From contig JAKOGH010000652.1 in assembly GCA_024811115.1 (NCBI GenBank), positions 62,001 to 126,000 on the forward strand: a stretch of DNA of 64,000 nucleotides, read 5' to 3'. This document shows, piece after piece, positions 12,822 through 26,328 of this stretch (positions within the stretch are counted from its first letter, which is position 1; each line of letters opens with the position of its first letter). A program made the position numbers and the translations under genes. This stretch comes from Terana coerulea (lineage: Eukaryota; Basidiomycota; Agaricomycetes; Polyporales; Phanerochaetaceae). Below the pieces are notes generated by a model. That model made no database searches and was not told where the DNA came from. It saw only the letters and a list, made by a program, of their open reading frames with translations.

Positions 12822-14096
12822 AGACAGCATGCTGTCCATGAAAACGGGCAGTCTACCTGCCATCACTCAAAGCCCATCGCGGCTCTGCGGAAGAAAACCG
12901 CGGCGCTCATGACGCGCATCTCGGCGTCGTCGCGGGGAACTGAGTACACTTCCCTCATTCATTATATGCTCGTTCTTTCTACTCGTTTGTGTCGTCTAAT
13001 ATTACCTCCTACTTAGAGTCGCAGTAATCTTATGCTAAAATCGGTCCGTACTCTACCTTACTGCTCCCTTCTTGCTATCATCTCGCCCTCGCATTCGCAC
13101 CTCTGTACCAGTTTTGCTATTTTCTCATTCTCAGGGTTCGGATCCATATCATACATTGTTAATTCTATAATGTACAACGAGACCGCTGGCGGACATGACG
13201 TTTCTTCGTGCATGACATGGTGTGCGCAAAGCAGTACAAGGCGTAAGCTGGTACGGAGCATGATTTGACGAACATGAATATTGCTTCGCAGCCACAAACG
13301 AGATGAACTAATGTTGAGACGGGGCGAAGGTTAGCCCGGCTAGGATCTAGCGCGAGCACCGCATGCAGAGCCAAGACAAACGAGAGTACGATAAATCAAA
13401 TAAGTCGTACAACGGAGTTTTCAAGAGCACTGCGTGGGTGAATGCCGGCAGATGCCAGAATGCTAGCACACAGAAGCCTGTGAAAATCGATGAGGATAGC
13501 TGCGATGGCTTGCGGTGTGGACATACTGCATGTTGCGAGAGCATGTCTTGCGTGCGGTGGCGGAAACCCAACGCCAGCTGCCCGACTGACCGAGCTTCCG
13601 GCATGCAGGCACGACTAGGGCTGTGGGTTGTGGTGGCAGCAAGCTCTAAGCTTTATCGCACCGCAGACAGGGTCGAGTCAAACGGGGTAACGTTGTCTTG
13701 CAGCAAGCCATTTCCCGCAAGGGTCTGCTAAGTTCTCACCGCTGCCTCTGGAAATGGCCATCTCCAGCTAAACGTGGGCCCAAAACGTCGGCACATCGAA
13801 GCCTCGCAGTAGGTTCTACGCAATAGAGAGCATTAGCATAATTATTATGCATAGGTTCTAGCCACAGAACACCGACGGTCGTCCTGTACTTCAGCAGAGG
13901 AACGGTTTGTGGTCATGGTTAGTGGCGATGCGGTACTAAACCTAATAATTAGCAGTGTGACGGTGACGATCAACAGTATGTCACTGCGAGCGCCTTTCAC
14001 GTGCTGTCACGGTCTTGGTGTGACCAACTTCGGCGTGTGCTGCTTTGAGTTCGAGTTGAACGACCTGCACTGCTTGACTCTACTCTGTGACGGGCC
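12822..14096. other. Intergenic region upstream of the XMAP215 gene
   Basis: I see no gene here. A 122-codon plus frame at 13363-13731 lacks protein-like composition or splice context. T/C-rich stretches near 13,000-13,130 may belong to the 3' flank of the upstream gene. The part nearest 14,097 should hold the promoter of the large gene. Confidence 0.4.
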
Positions 14097-17000
14097 ATGG
14101 ACGGCCCACCGCCTCAAGAGGAGGACTTCAGTGCTCTCTCCATAGCTGACCGGCTTGCGCACAAAAACTGGAAGGCCCGCGTCAGCGCATACGAGACCCT
14201 CATCAAGACCTTTCAGACTACTGCGTCCGAGTCCGATCCCGCCTTCAAACCCTACTTGAACAACCCTGACACGCTCAAGAAGATCGTGACGGATACTAAT
14301 GCTGTTGCGCAGGAGAAGGGCGTGGAATGCGTCGTCAACTTTGTGAAGTTCGCGGGCGAGAACGCGGCACAGACGCGAGCGGTCGTGGTGCCGGCATTGG
14401 TGGACAAGTCCTTTGGGTCGGCGAGAGCAGGGACGAAGGCACAAGCAACAGAGCTCGTGTTACAATACGTAGAAGCTGAGAACGGTGGAGCCGGTGCTGT
14501 GGTACGTCCTAACTGCTCTTTCTGCTTAATATGTTACGTGACAAATCGATAGGATGATATCCTGCCAGGGTTAGCAGCAAAGCAACCCAAGACCGTAGCG
14601 GGATGTGTTGTTGCACTCAAGGAAGTCGTCAGGTGAGTGCATATATAATGTAATACTTCGTCCGCTCAGTTGGTTATGCATCGTACAGAGTCTTCGGCAC
14701 GTCAGTAACACCTCCTGGTCCCATACTCAAGGCTCTCCCGAAGATTTTCTCTCACACAGACAAGACTGTCCGTGCTGAAGGAAATCAGCTTACGCATTCA
14801 CTATATCAGTATTTGGGGCCCCGGGATAGAGTCATTTCTGGGGGATCTCAAGCCTGTGCAAGTGAAGGAGCTTAAAGAAGCGTTTGAGGCAATGGAGAAG
14901 GAAGGGAAGGGGAAAGGGAGCGTAAAGCCGGAGAGGCTGACGAAGAACGGTGCGAGAGAGGCGGAGGTGGCCGAGGCTGCAGGGGGAACCGATGACGCCG
15001 ACGATGCTCCAGCTGAAGGTGTGCATGACATCTTTCGAAAGACTGATTTTAATTGATGAAATACAGAGGAAGCATTTGACCCGCGCTCTCTGGCTGAGGA
15101 AACTGATATCGTCCCCAAGCTGCCTTCCAATCTACAAGCCGGTCTCGGATCCTCGAAGTGGAAAGACCGCAAGGAAGTGCTCGATGAGCTCCTCACTCTT
15201 TTGAACGCGACGCCCAAGATCAAGGAGGCTCCAGAGTTCGGCGAGCTGTCCAAGTCGCTGGCGACATGCATACACAAGGACGCCAACATCAACTGTGTCA
15301 TAACCGCTGCTAACTGCATGGAAGCCCTTGCGAAGGGTGTGATGGCGCCGTTTGCTCGATACCGCGAAGCCATTGTCGGCCCTATGCTGGAAAGAATGAA
15401 GGAGCGAAAGGCGAACGTGACCGACGCGATCGGAGCAGCACTGGACGCCGTATTCGCCACGGTGAGAACCATCCCGTCATTGTGATTGCTCATGCATACC
15501 TACTGACGACCTAAAGACCACGTTGCCCGATATTATTCCCGACATTCTGCCAGCGTTGAGCTCCAAAAACCCTCAGGTGAAGGAAGGCACATTGAAATTC
15601 CTCGGGCGATGTCTCGCGACGTCAACCACCGCGGTTCCACCTACCCAAATCAAGCCGGTCTCGGAAGCGTTGGCGACACTCCTCGAGGATTCGTTTGAAG
15701 GGGCGCGCAATGAGGCGGCCTCATGTCTCGGTACCTTGATGAAGATGGTCGGCGAACGACCGCTCAACGCTCTTATGGATGGTTTGGCGGACGTCAGGAA
15801 GGCGAAGGTCAAAGAAGCGTACGAAAGGGCAACCGTGAAGTGCAAAGCTGGTGGTGCGCCAAAGCCCGCTCCTGCCCCCGCCGCGAAAGCAGCACCACCG
15901 GCGAAGAAGCCAGCGTCAGCTGCGAAGAAGCCCGAGCCCAAATCCGCACCCGCTGCCGGTGCGCCGCACGAGGTCATCGACGACGTACTGTCCCAGGTGG
16001 AAAATAAGCCGCTCAAGAAGCCGCCAGCCAGGCTTCTGGTAGGGGATCATATGATCACGACTTCTGAACACATGTTAACCGTCATTCGATAGGGCAAGAA
16101 ACCGGCAGCTGCGTCTCCAGCAGGTGCGGGTGAAAGTGCAGCGCCACCGGCAGCATCCGCGCCCGCTCCAGCGGTCAAGAAAGTCCTACCTCCTGCTACG
16201 GCGGCTGCTTCCAAACCCAAAGGCGGCGCCGCTCCTGCTCCAGGAACCTTGGATACGTTCAAGTTTAAGCACACGGCAGAAGATGCAGAGGCGTTGGCAG
16301 CTGATATGGTGCCGGAGAATTTCGCGGCGGGACTCGGCGATGCTAACTGGAAGACACGCTTGGCCACGCTGGAAGAGATGACAGGGTGGGCGGAGGGCAA
16401 TGCGGAGACATTAGACTCTGAAGTGCTCGTTCGATTCCTGGGGAAGAAAGGGTGGGCGGAGAAGAACTTCCAGGTGAGTGCCCGCATAACGGCTGCACTA
16501 TCGGCCTAATCGTTGATATCTCATGTAGGTATCTGCGAAACTGTACGGCATCCTCAACATACTCGCGGAGCGGTGTCCGTCATTCGGGAGATCCTCGGTC
16601 GCGCTCTGCATCCCGCATCTCAGTGAGAAACTGGGTGACATGAAGCTCAAGAAACCAGCCGGTGAGACGCTTTTACTATTTGCGGAGAAAACCTCCCTCC
16701 AGTTCGTCCTTGGACACGGTAAGTGGAATTTACGTTACGGAATGTTGCTGCCCTGAGCTGAACCCTATCGTCAGCGTACGAGCCACTATCGAAGCAAAAG
16801 GCTCCCAAAGTCCTAGCCGATGCTGTAACGTGGATCGAACAGGCTCTCAATGAATTCGGGATCGCCGGTGTCTCTCTCCGCGGACTGATAGAGTTCCTCA
16901 AGTCGGCCCTGAGCAATTCAAACGCGGCTGTACGTACGAGTGCCACAAAGGCGCTTGTGACCGTCAAGCTGTTCGCGGGTCCCAGTGCGTGGTTTCTGCA

Positions 17001-20000
17001 GTCTTCTCCTGCAGGGGTGTCATGACATGTGATATGCGCAGGTATCAAGGATCTCATCGAGGACCTCAATCCTCAGCTCCTGAAGACGATTTTGGCCGAA
17101 TTCGATAAGGTTGAGGGAAACCCCGCTCCCGGAGCCTGTACGGACCTCAGGCGATGTAGCGAATATGGCAACTACTTCGGGTGGAGGTTCCGGTAAGGCT
17201 GCGGCGGGAGCTGATTCTCTCGATGACCTGTTCCCTCGTGTCGAGATTGATGGTCTGCTGAAAGGCACCACAGTCCTTGCAGATGCAAAGAGCGACGCAT
17301 GGAAGACCAAGAAAGAGGCGCTGGAAATGCTGCAGGCAATTTTGGATCAAGGTGCCAATAAGCGCCTTAAGCCGACCATGGGTGAGTAGTGTTCTGGCTG
17401 GCGTGCACCTTTCTCGACTCACTTGTTCCGAAGGCGAGATTGGGCAAGTCTTGAAAGCTCGTGTCACAGACACCAACAAGGCCGTTCAAAACCTTGCTTT
17501 GGACATTGTCGCCCGCGTCGCAGCTGGAATGGGCAAGCCGTTTGACAAACAGTGTCGCTTCTTCGTCACTGCAGTATCCACTGTTCTTGCGGACCAAAAG
17601 GCACCCATCCGGGCGTCTGCTATTCAAACTCTCACAGCGATCGCCAATGCCTGCGAAACGTTGGAACCGATGATCCCGGGAATTGCAACCGCACTGGAAA
17701 GTGCTAATCCTTTGCAGCGATCTTCGCTCCTAGGTTGGCTAGTCGACTGGTTCAAGGAACACCCGCCCACGTCCAGTCTCGACCTCAGCACTTGGGCTGC
17801 TTCCGTGGTTTCTTGTCTTGATGATCGTAACGGTGATGTCAGGAAAGGTGCACAAGCACTCTTACCTACTCTCATCAGCTGCGCCGGGTTCGACTATGTC
17901 ATGCAACAGACAAATTCACTCAAGCCAGCCTCGAAATCCACCGCTGTTCCTCTCATCCAGGCAGCTCGAGGCGCTGCGTCAGGCGCGCTTCCACCCGCTA
18001 AGCCCGCTACCAGTGCGCCTGCGAAATCCGCTGCTGCGAAGCCAGCCCCCATCAAGGCTCCAGCTCCCGTACAGTCTCCTATCCCTAGTGAATCATCGCC
18101 TCCGCCGTCAGCGGCGGCGAAAGCACCGCCCGCGAGCAATCTCAGCGGTGTTCGTCGCAAGCTACCTCAGGGTTCAACCGTCCGTCCCGAATCGCGCGCT
18201 GAGACCCCGGTGGAACAGCCAACTACGTCGCGCCTTACGAGTAAACTCGGCTTTGGCCTGAAGCGGCCTGGGGCCGCGCCAGCTGCGGCCAGATCTCCGC
18301 CTCCAGAGGTCGCACCTTCGGCGTCGATGCCTCTCACCGGTATAAATCCCGACGCGAAGAAAGCCCGTCTCGCCAAGGACGCTCAGAGATGGATCAACGA
18401 GGCTGGGCCTACACGCAAGGATCTGGCTGAGCTGCTGCAGCATCAGATGGAACCTCACGCCTCGAAGGAGTTGCTAGCCTCGCTCTTCAGCCGAGACCAC
18501 AACGCGGTGAACGATCACGTCTCTGGACTGACCATGTTGTATGATTTCTACGGTGCGGCAGAGGGCGGTGACGAAAAGTTTGGTCCTGTCGACGATGTTC
18601 GGGCCGTCTGCATTGCCAACTCTGACCTGGCTTTGAAATATGTGTCAATGAAGGCTCATGAGCCGCAGTCAAACCTGGTGCAGAAATGCCTGGATGTGGT
18701 GGAAGCTGTTATCGCGTTTTTCCAGTCGATTGACTACCAGCTCTCGGATCCTGAAGCGCTGTGTTTCATCCCGACATTCGTACACAAGGTAAGCCTACTT
18801 TTGAATTCTATCTGCTTACTTCTGACCACAGCATCAGCTCGGCGATGCGCGCGAACCAGTCAGGAACAGAGTGCAACAAATTATGCAGACGCTTCCCAAG
18901 GTCTACGCATTCAGTCGGGTGTTCCATCTTCTTCTGGAGCACGGCTTGAAGTCAAAAGTTGCCAAGACTCGTCAAGGCACATTGGATGAATTGGGAGGAT
19001 TGCTGAAACGATTCGGTATCGGCGCATGTGAACCCCCAAGGCATTCCCTACCGTAGCCTCTTGTATATCTGACAAGGATCCCAATGTGCGAAAGTCCGCA
19101 TTGGCGACGCTGAGGTGAGACTGAGTCTCAAGTAGCATCTTCCTCACCTGGCTAACGACAACGCACAGCGAAGGGTACGTGCTCGTGGGCGAGCGGATCT
19201 GGCAGCTCGTCGGACCGTTGTCTCCGAAGGACAAGACACAACTGGAGGAGAGGCTACGCCGCGTCGCCGGTCCAAGTACGCCAGAGAAAGCTGAGACACC
19301 TGCGACTGTGGCACAGGTGTCCCGTCTGGCAGCCCCAAGCCATGCATCGCGGATTGGAGGAATTCCAAGGCCGTCTAGCCCCGCTATCGGTGCAACATCC
19401 CGTCTCGCACGTCCGTTATCACCTCCGAACGGTGTCCGGGCGACGTCTCCCGGGCCTTCCATCTCAAGCAAGCTCGGGTCCCCTGTGCGCGGCGCAAAGA
19501 CCGCCCTACCCTCACATCTTCCAACACCTGGATCACCAAGTGGCATCGGCAAACCAAAAAGTCTCATGCCATCTCGTCTTGCCGCGCCTCGCAGCCGTAT
19601 TGGAGAAGCACTCCCCGCCCCGCGGTCGCTCGTCCCAAAGCCTGAACCAGAGGATGAGGATCTCTTCTCGGAGCCCGCGCCGCATGCTAACGGAAACGGC
19701 CATGTCGGATACCCCGAGCAAGATTTCGGCGAACCAGTCCGGCCACAGACTGGCAATGGCATTTCCGTCGCAATCACCAGTATCTTGAGTAACGACCCGT
19801 CGCGGAGCGTTGATGCGTTGAAGAAGATTCAGAAGGTGCTCGAGCTTGGCCCCGAGGAAGGGCCGTCGTCTCCCGCATATCGGGAGCTCGCCGAGCATAC
19901 GGAAGGTCTCATCGAGTCTATCACGCTGCAAATGGCGCACGTTTTCGAACACCCCGAGAACGTGGGGCTGCAAGAAAAACTTCAGGTTGGCGAAGCACTT

Positions 20001-21527
20001 GATTCAGACCCTGAACGCATTCTGCGACCACGTTTTCTTGGCGGAGTCGTTGACCGTCGACATTTTGACGTCGCTTCTGGAGGAGTTGACATTACGATTG
20101 CTGCAGACGGACAACAGCGCGGATACACGAGTGAAAGACCTCTCCCGCTTTATCAACATGATCATCCTGCGAATATTTGCTACCGGTAGACGGATGTCTG
20201 TCTTCAGGTGAGCTTTGTTGGTCAGCACTGTTACCATAACCTCTCTTACACTCGTCTCTCAGATCATTATTTGCACTACTGCTCCAAATCGTGAAGCCTT
20301 TCCCGAGCAACGGTACTTCGCAAGATGCACAAGAAGCCAAGGTCGCCGAGCTCGTGTTGAAGTGCGTTTGGAAGCTGGCTCGCAACATTCCACAAGACCT
20401 CCAGAAGGAAGCCCTCGATCCCGTCGAGCTGTTCCCGGCTATCGAACACTTCCTTCAATCCGTCCCGCCGAATGAGTGGCGTGCCAGGGCAACCAACAAG
20501 GTGCCATGTGGAGATATGCCGCTGAGGACGATCAAAGTCATCATTCAGCACGTCGTTGGTGAGTGCAGCCCTCATTAAACTTCCAGCTCCGTCTCACTAC
20601 CTTCCCAGCCCATTACGGAGACGACGTATACGATCAACTGTCGGCTTCGTTTGATGATCCGTCTGCCACCATTGTCTATCCGTATGTCTATCGCATCTTG
20701 AACTCGAGCACTCGCACTGCAGCAGAAGTTCCAATACGTTCTGTCGGTGCGGATCGCGACTTCGGTTCCCGAAGGGAGTCGCCAGCTATCAGTCGCCCTA
20801 TTTCACCTCAAGACACTGTCTCCTCTCGGCGGTCCGAATCCAGTCATGCCAGGAGTCAGAGTATGTCCTCCACCAACGGCCATGGTCACAGCCCTTCTCT
20901 ACCAGCCAGTGAACCCGACTTGGATGATCAACTAGTCACCATCATCAACCATATCTCGAGCGAGACTACTGGAGCTATGCACAAGGAGGGTATCACCGAG
21001 CTGCACCACTTCCTGAAGGCACATCCACACAAGAAGGGCAAGGTCGACAAGATGCTGGATTCGACGGGTCCGGCGTTCCGCAAGTACATCACGCGGGCCT
21101 TGGCCAGCCGGGCGGCGGAAGACGAGGAGAGAAACGTGGCGGTGGCGCATACCTTGTCAAGTAAATATGCTCCAGGGGATTCTATTGATGGTTGTTGACG
21201 TGACCTTGCGCAGAACTAGAGTCGAATTCGCGAGAACGAATCTCGGTTTCGCCAGTGAGCGTCGCACGTGAAGCTCGTAAGTGCTGAGTTCTTCACCCGT
21301 GGGCAGGTTTAACCTCATAGCGCGCAGACGATGAACCTCCTTTGAAGTCCCCCACCTCTCCACTTTCTCCTCAGCGGTCTAGCATCTCAGACCTTCCTCC
21401 ACCGCAGCAAGAGAAATTATCAAGGTTGCACGACCTATTCCAATACCGATCTAGTACTGCGAGTGCTGGCTCTTCGCAGGGTCGCTCTACGCCATCGACA
21501 CTATCCTCTCGTCTACCTACTGCTTAA
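14097..21527 (+). CDS. STU2: XMAP215/Dis1/Stu2 microtubule polymerase
   Basis: This large TOG-domain protein adds tubulin at microtubule plus ends and acts at spindle poles and kinetochores. About 7.4 kb with many short introns should give roughly 2,000 residues. Blocks in order: TOG1 from 14,097 (LAHKNWKARVSAYETLIKTF); TOG2 at about 15,070-15,850 (GSSKWKDRKEVLDELLTLLN); an Ala/Lys/Pro linker; TOG3 from 16,240 (LGDANWKTRLATLEEMTGWA); TOG4 from about 17,180 (DAWKTKKEALEMLQAILDQG); a Pro/Ala linker; TOG5 at about 18,360-19,250 (KVAKTRQGTLDELGGLLKRF, DKDPNVRKSALATLSEGYVL); a Ser/Pro linker; and a helical C-terminal region from about 19,770 (SRSVDALKKIQKVLELGPEE) resembling the C-terminal TOG-like domain of animal members. 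The last exon ends TPSTLSSRLPTA. The Trp-Lys-x-Arg/Lys motif at each TOG start is the tubulin-contact loop. Five TOG blocks resemble the animal architecture rather than the two-TOG yeast form. Confidence 0.93.
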
Positions 21528-21891
21528 TCGCTTCTCTTTGGTGGCTTATCGTTCCGTGCTCATGTTTCATAGGGACTCAAGTGTATTTTTACACACTGCA
21601 TTACCCGAGCCATGCATACCCTGACTATAATATTATTGTATATCCAATTCACTCTTCATTGCCGTAGAGCACATAGAATTGCATTTCCCAGAGAGAGACT
21701 TTGGGGCGGCGGAAACAGTCCTACTGTGATCACCCCTACGCTTTCTTGACGCCTTCTCATGTTTGGGTGAGTTCCCATTTGGGATCGGCGTTCAGAGCAG
21801 CGGCCTTGTGGCGGCCACGCGACTGGAACGTGCGTGCCACGTCAACCAACCTTACCCACCGCCGATCACATCCAGGGGATGGGTGACAGCA
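21528..21891. other. Intergenic, promoter of acyltransferase A
   Basis: It holds the 3' flank of the XMAP215 gene (AT-rich around 21,590-21,650) and the leader of the next gene. An in-frame upstream extension of the acyltransferase from 21,763 exists but reads as untranslated sequence. Confidence 0.4.
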
Positions 21892-24660
21892 ATGATGATG
21901 CCGCATTCTTATTCCCCCTTTACCTCGACCACCACCTCGACGGCCATTTCAATGGGAGCGCATACGGCGGGAGATTCGCCGACCGCTACACGCAAGTCAA
22001 GGGCTGCTAGCTATGCCAGCCAACTATCCTCCGACTTCGTCTACGACACCGCCCTATTCTTCTGGAAGCTCATCATCTACATATTTTTCCGCGAAATAAG
22101 GCCAAGAGGTGCTTTCCACATCCCTCGCGATGGCCCAGTCATATTCGTGGCAGCGCCGCACCATAACCAAGTCTGTCATACTATCCCTGTATGGTAACTG
22201 AGCTTTGCCACTCACGAAGGTTATGTATCGAAGTAGTTCTTGGATATGCTGCTGGCACTGCAGGTGTACCGAGAAACTGGAAGGAGGGTGCAGTTTCTTG
22301 TGGCAGCGCACAGCATGAAGCGGAAATTCATAGGCTTCTTCGGGAGGCTGATACGGAGCAGTGCGTGGCTGATCCTCTCTCCATCTGCTCATCTTAACTC
22401 ACTCGTTACGAAGTCCCTGTTGCTCGCGCAGCCGACGAGGCGAAACCAGGAACTGGACAAGTCTCACTCTCGGAAGAAGACCCTTGTCTTGTCGTCGGTC
22501 ATGGTACCCAGTTTACCAAGGATTTTACTCCTAGGATGCAGGTTTTGCTACCTAAAGTCGTCGGTTCATTTGCCGCTGAAGTCGTTGAGGTCATCTCAGA
22601 CGACCAAATCAAGATAAAGAAGGAGTTCGGCGGAGAAAGTGGCAAAGGCACAGCCAGGATTCGGGAGAAACTCGTAGAACTGCGTGCCAGTGGACAACAG
22701 GGCCTTGACTACAAGAAACTTCCATACATCGATCAGGAGGAGACGTTCCAGCACGTCTACGACGCTCTCAGCTATGGCGGCTGCATGGCCATTTTTCCTG
22801 AAGGTGACTAAGCACCTCGATATATGCTATGCTTGTCTGACGTGAAATGTAGGTGGAAGCCACGACCGTACGGATTTACTGCCACTGAAAGCCGGGGTCT
22901 CGATGATGGCTCTGGGTGCTATGGCGAACAACCCAGATGTCCTTGTCAAGATCGTACCAGTTGGACTCTCATACTTCCACCCTCATAAATTCCGGTCACG
23001 GGCTGTCGTTGAGTTTGGGAATGCTATGGACGTGCCTGAAGAGCTAATCGAGAAGTTCAAACAAGGAGGACCCCAGAAGCGTGAAGCTGTTGGAAAGCTC
23101 CTCGACCTAATCTACGACGGACTGAAGACTGTGACGATCAGAGCTCCGGATTATGATACGTTGATGGTTAGGAACTGTTTACATTGGTATGGGGAATAGA
23201 TCGCTGATCTTTGCACCCAGCTCATTCAAGCTGCGAGGCGCCTCTATGTGACACCGGGGCAGCATTTGACCATTGGGCAGGTAGTCGAATTGAACAAACG
23301 ATTTTTGGAAGCATATCTGCAATTTAAAGATGAGCCCAAAGTGCAGCACCTGCGTGAAGACGTTCTCAAATACAATCGCATTCTTCGTGACCTCGGACTA
23401 CGGGACCATCAGGTTAGCATTTTCAGTCCGCCGTCTACTGCCCGTCGGGATTTACCGGTGTGTATAGGTACCTGGTGCTCGCAAGGCGGGTTGGAGAACC
23501 TTCGGTTTGCTCTGCTATCGGGTGCTGCTAGTCTCGGTCTGGGCCACTTTTGCACTACCTGGCGTCATCCTGAACGGGCCGATCTTTGTCACAGCTTCGG
23601 TGGTCTCTAAGAAGAAAGCGAAAGGTAACACATTCATTTACATATGCGGTATTGCGACTCGCACTGACGAAATTGCAACAGAGGCTCTTGCGGCGTCTGT
23701 CGTTAAAGTGCAAGCTCGTGATGTTCTAGGAACATGGAAAGTTCTCATTTCGCTCGGGCTGGCTCCGGTATTGTACGGCTTCTATGCCTTCCTCGCGACG
23801 TTGGTCATGGTCAAAGCCAACGCGCCGTTGTCGTGGATCATTTGGACGCCTGTCTATGTGATGGTTGCGCTGCCACTGATAGGGTACGCAGCGCTGAAGT
23901 TTGGAGAGGCTGGAATAGACGTTCTCAAGTGAGTAATCGAAATCGCTTCGCTCGACATGCGGGAAGCTGACTTTTGCTGCAGATCGCTGAGGCCGCTAGT
24001 GCTTGCTCTCGCGCCAGGGCAGGAAAAGTATCTTGAGAAGGTGAAGAGGATGCGGATCAAGCTCGCTAATGAGCTCGGAGAGGTGATCAAAGAGTTCGGT
24101 CCTCAGGTATACGAGGATTTCAATGAGGTAGGCTTAACAGCATCATGATTGCGCATTACCAACGCTCAGACGTATGACTAGACACGGATCCTAGTTCCAT
24201 CAGCTAGCGTCCCGCCTTCCGAGAACCAAGGGCTGTGGCGTAGAAAAGGCAGAGACGGCCAAGGCAAGCTACTCAATCACCCTATGGTGAGCTAGACGCC
24301 TTCCCTTCCGTCCTCTTATTATTCACTGCGCTTCAGAGCTGGCTCGACGATCAACTGTTCGGCTGGAGCCGCAAGTCCTCCTCGCGTGGCTCCGTCTGGG
24401 CTGGCGACGCCGATCTCAGCAGGAGCACGAGTCCTGACGTCTCGGACGACGAGGTTGGCGACTACGACAACCTCCTGGGGTACTTGGAGAGAAAGCGTCC
24501 TGCGCCAAGGAGTCGCAGCGGTTCGTACGCCGACCTGCAGAAGCTGCGTCAATCCGCGGATGGGACTACCTACGTGACGAGCCTGGTGCCGAATCCCCAC
24601 CTGGATGCAGATGGACTTCCCATACAGCCTGGATCGAGACCTGGATCACGCGAGCGATGA
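21892..24660 (+). CDS. SCT1: Glycerol-3-phosphate O-acyltransferase, copy A (SCT1/GPT2 family)
   Basis: This ER membrane enzyme acylates glycerol-3-phosphate (or dihydroxyacetone phosphate) in the first step of phospholipid and triacylglycerol synthesis. Three ATGs lie at 21892-21900 and I take the first. The membrane helix is followed by [20 protein letters not shown] and the catalytic HX4D motif, split by an intron: APHHNQ, then FLDMLLALQVY. Later motifs are CMAIFPEGG followed by SHDRTDLLPLKAGV, and [17 protein letters not shown]-terminal membrane segments include [20 protein letters not shown]. The acidic/Ser-rich tail ends with a DYDNLLGYLERKR motif and the stop at 24658-24660. All exons join without frame breaks. 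A diverged paralog lies inverted at 28971-31866. Confidence 0.9.
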
Positions 24661-24871
24661 TATTGCCGTAGCTCATGTTCTCACGTCTATATGCACGTAC
24701 CCTTCACATAGTTTGCGACAATTATTGGATAACAGGTTAGGCTGAGTGAGAATTATGTCAACAGGATCCGCCACTCGAGCAAGGTTTACAAACATATAGG
24801 TATATCACAGTAACGTTGTGTTCAGATTCTCAAATAATAGCTGGTCGATCGACACCACACAGACAGATTCA
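24661..24871. other. Short convergent intergenic spacer
   Basis: About 210 bp between the stop codons of acyltransferase A (plus) and monooxygenase A (minus). It must hold both 3' ends. No other feature was seen. Confidence 0.6.
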
Positions 24872-26328
24872 TCACGGATTCTGTATCCCACTCAGCCGCC
24901 ACGGGACGACATTGTCCAGAATTCCAGTCAAGCCACCTAACCAAAACGCAAAGCTCCTAATGCTGGCCCAGTTCACCGGTATGACGCCCAAGTACCACTG
25001 CGTTCGGTCTCTCCAGCCGAACACCGACAGCATCCTCTTCGCCAAAGCGATGACGGTCAACGCCCGCTCATGGCGCTCTCTGGCCCACGCTTCGAGCGGG
25101 GCGTCCAGCCGCGCCCGCTCCTCGGCAGAGAGAGGTTTCGGTTGGGTAGATTGGCGCAGGTGCGCGGCGAGCACGGGGCCCAGGAGCACCGCGTCACGCA
25201 GCCCGAGGTTCATGCCCTGGCCGCCCGCGGGCGGGTGCTTGTGCGCGGCGTCCCCGATGAGGATGACGGGCGCACCGGCGGGCGCGCCCGAGGGCGTGCG
25301 CAGCCGCGTGAGGTTCGTCGACGCGAGCGCGGAGTTGAACATGAAGCGCGAGGACCACACGACCTTGACGATCCGCGGCGGGATCGCGCTCGCACGCGCG
25401 GCGCGGGGGATCGCGCCGGGGCCGTACGCGTCGACGAGGTCCTGCAGGTAGTCGCGAGGCGGCGCGTGGGGCGGCGCGCCAACGGGGATGCCGGTGGCGA
25501 TGCGCCAGACCTGGTCGGGCTCGTCGGGGAAGGACGACGGCGGGAGCGGGATGCAGATGAGGAAGTTGCCGTTGGAGAGCACGAAGAGGGGTTCGCCCGG
25601 CTTCGTGTTCAACGGGGCGTTGAACGTCACGTCTGCGATGACGCCGAGCTGCAAGTCGGCCTGTGAGTTCCCACCGTCTGGGTCTGTGTATGAAATACCA
25701 GTCCTATCGCGAACCTAAGTGGAGATAGTTAAGTGGCAGACTGTTATTTGTAAACGCCATTGACGTACTGTAGACTTCGCGCCGTCTGCACCGATAACAT
25801 ATCGAGCACGTATTTTCTGACCGTCTTCAAACACCACGTCTGTGATGTCCAGTTCCGACTCGTCGACCTCAAGGTCAACCACCTTCGCAGGGCGAATGAC
25901 TGTGATCCCTTTTTCTTGAGCCTTATCGCCAAGCGCCTTTTCGGTGATATGTTGAGACAGCATGAGAACGAACGGATACTTTGTGGCCTGCTTCAGAACC
26001 GAGAAATTGCCCAATTGACGGTACTGGCTGCCATCCCAAAGCTTCCAACCGTTCACCTTATTGCCTAGTGCCGCGATGTTGTCCGCACAACCAATGACAT
26101 CGAGAGCCTGTGGATCGTTCAGCATCATCCGTACAGGAACCAGAAGAATCTTACATCCAATGTCGCTGCGTGTATGGCAATGGCGCGAGAAGTGTTGTCT
26201 CCGCCATTGTGGGCATCCACAACGGTGATATCCCTACAGCCTTCCTTGTGGAGAGCCAGTGCAGCAGCTAAGCCCGTAGGGCCCGCTCCGACGATGAGGA
26301 TGTCTGTCCGAGGGGGTAGCGTCGTCAT
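24872..26328 (-). CDS. FAD-dependent monooxygenase, copy A (phenol hydroxylase/UbiH-like)
   Basis: This is a group A flavoprotein monooxygenase, a class that hydroxylates aromatic or polyketide-like substrates using NAD(P)H. The N-terminal dinucleotide-binding motif is ILIVGAGPTGLAAALALHKE. The DG motif region reads ARYVIGADGAKSTV. The second FAD-binding motif is [20 protein letters not shown] followed by LGLRDAVLLGPVLA. Two introns are evident, near 26,130-26,165 and 25,717-25,775. The final exon is long and GC-rich and ends in VPWRLSGIQNP. The C-terminus has no thioredoxin-like extension, so it is shorter than classical phenol 2-monooxygenases. The substrate cannot be told. A close paralog sits at 32588-34041 in the opposite orientation. 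Confidence 0.85.

Noticed and set aside
13363..13731. 122-codon plus-strand open frame
   Set aside because: No domain and no supporting exon signals. It sits in the promoter region of the XMAP215 gene.
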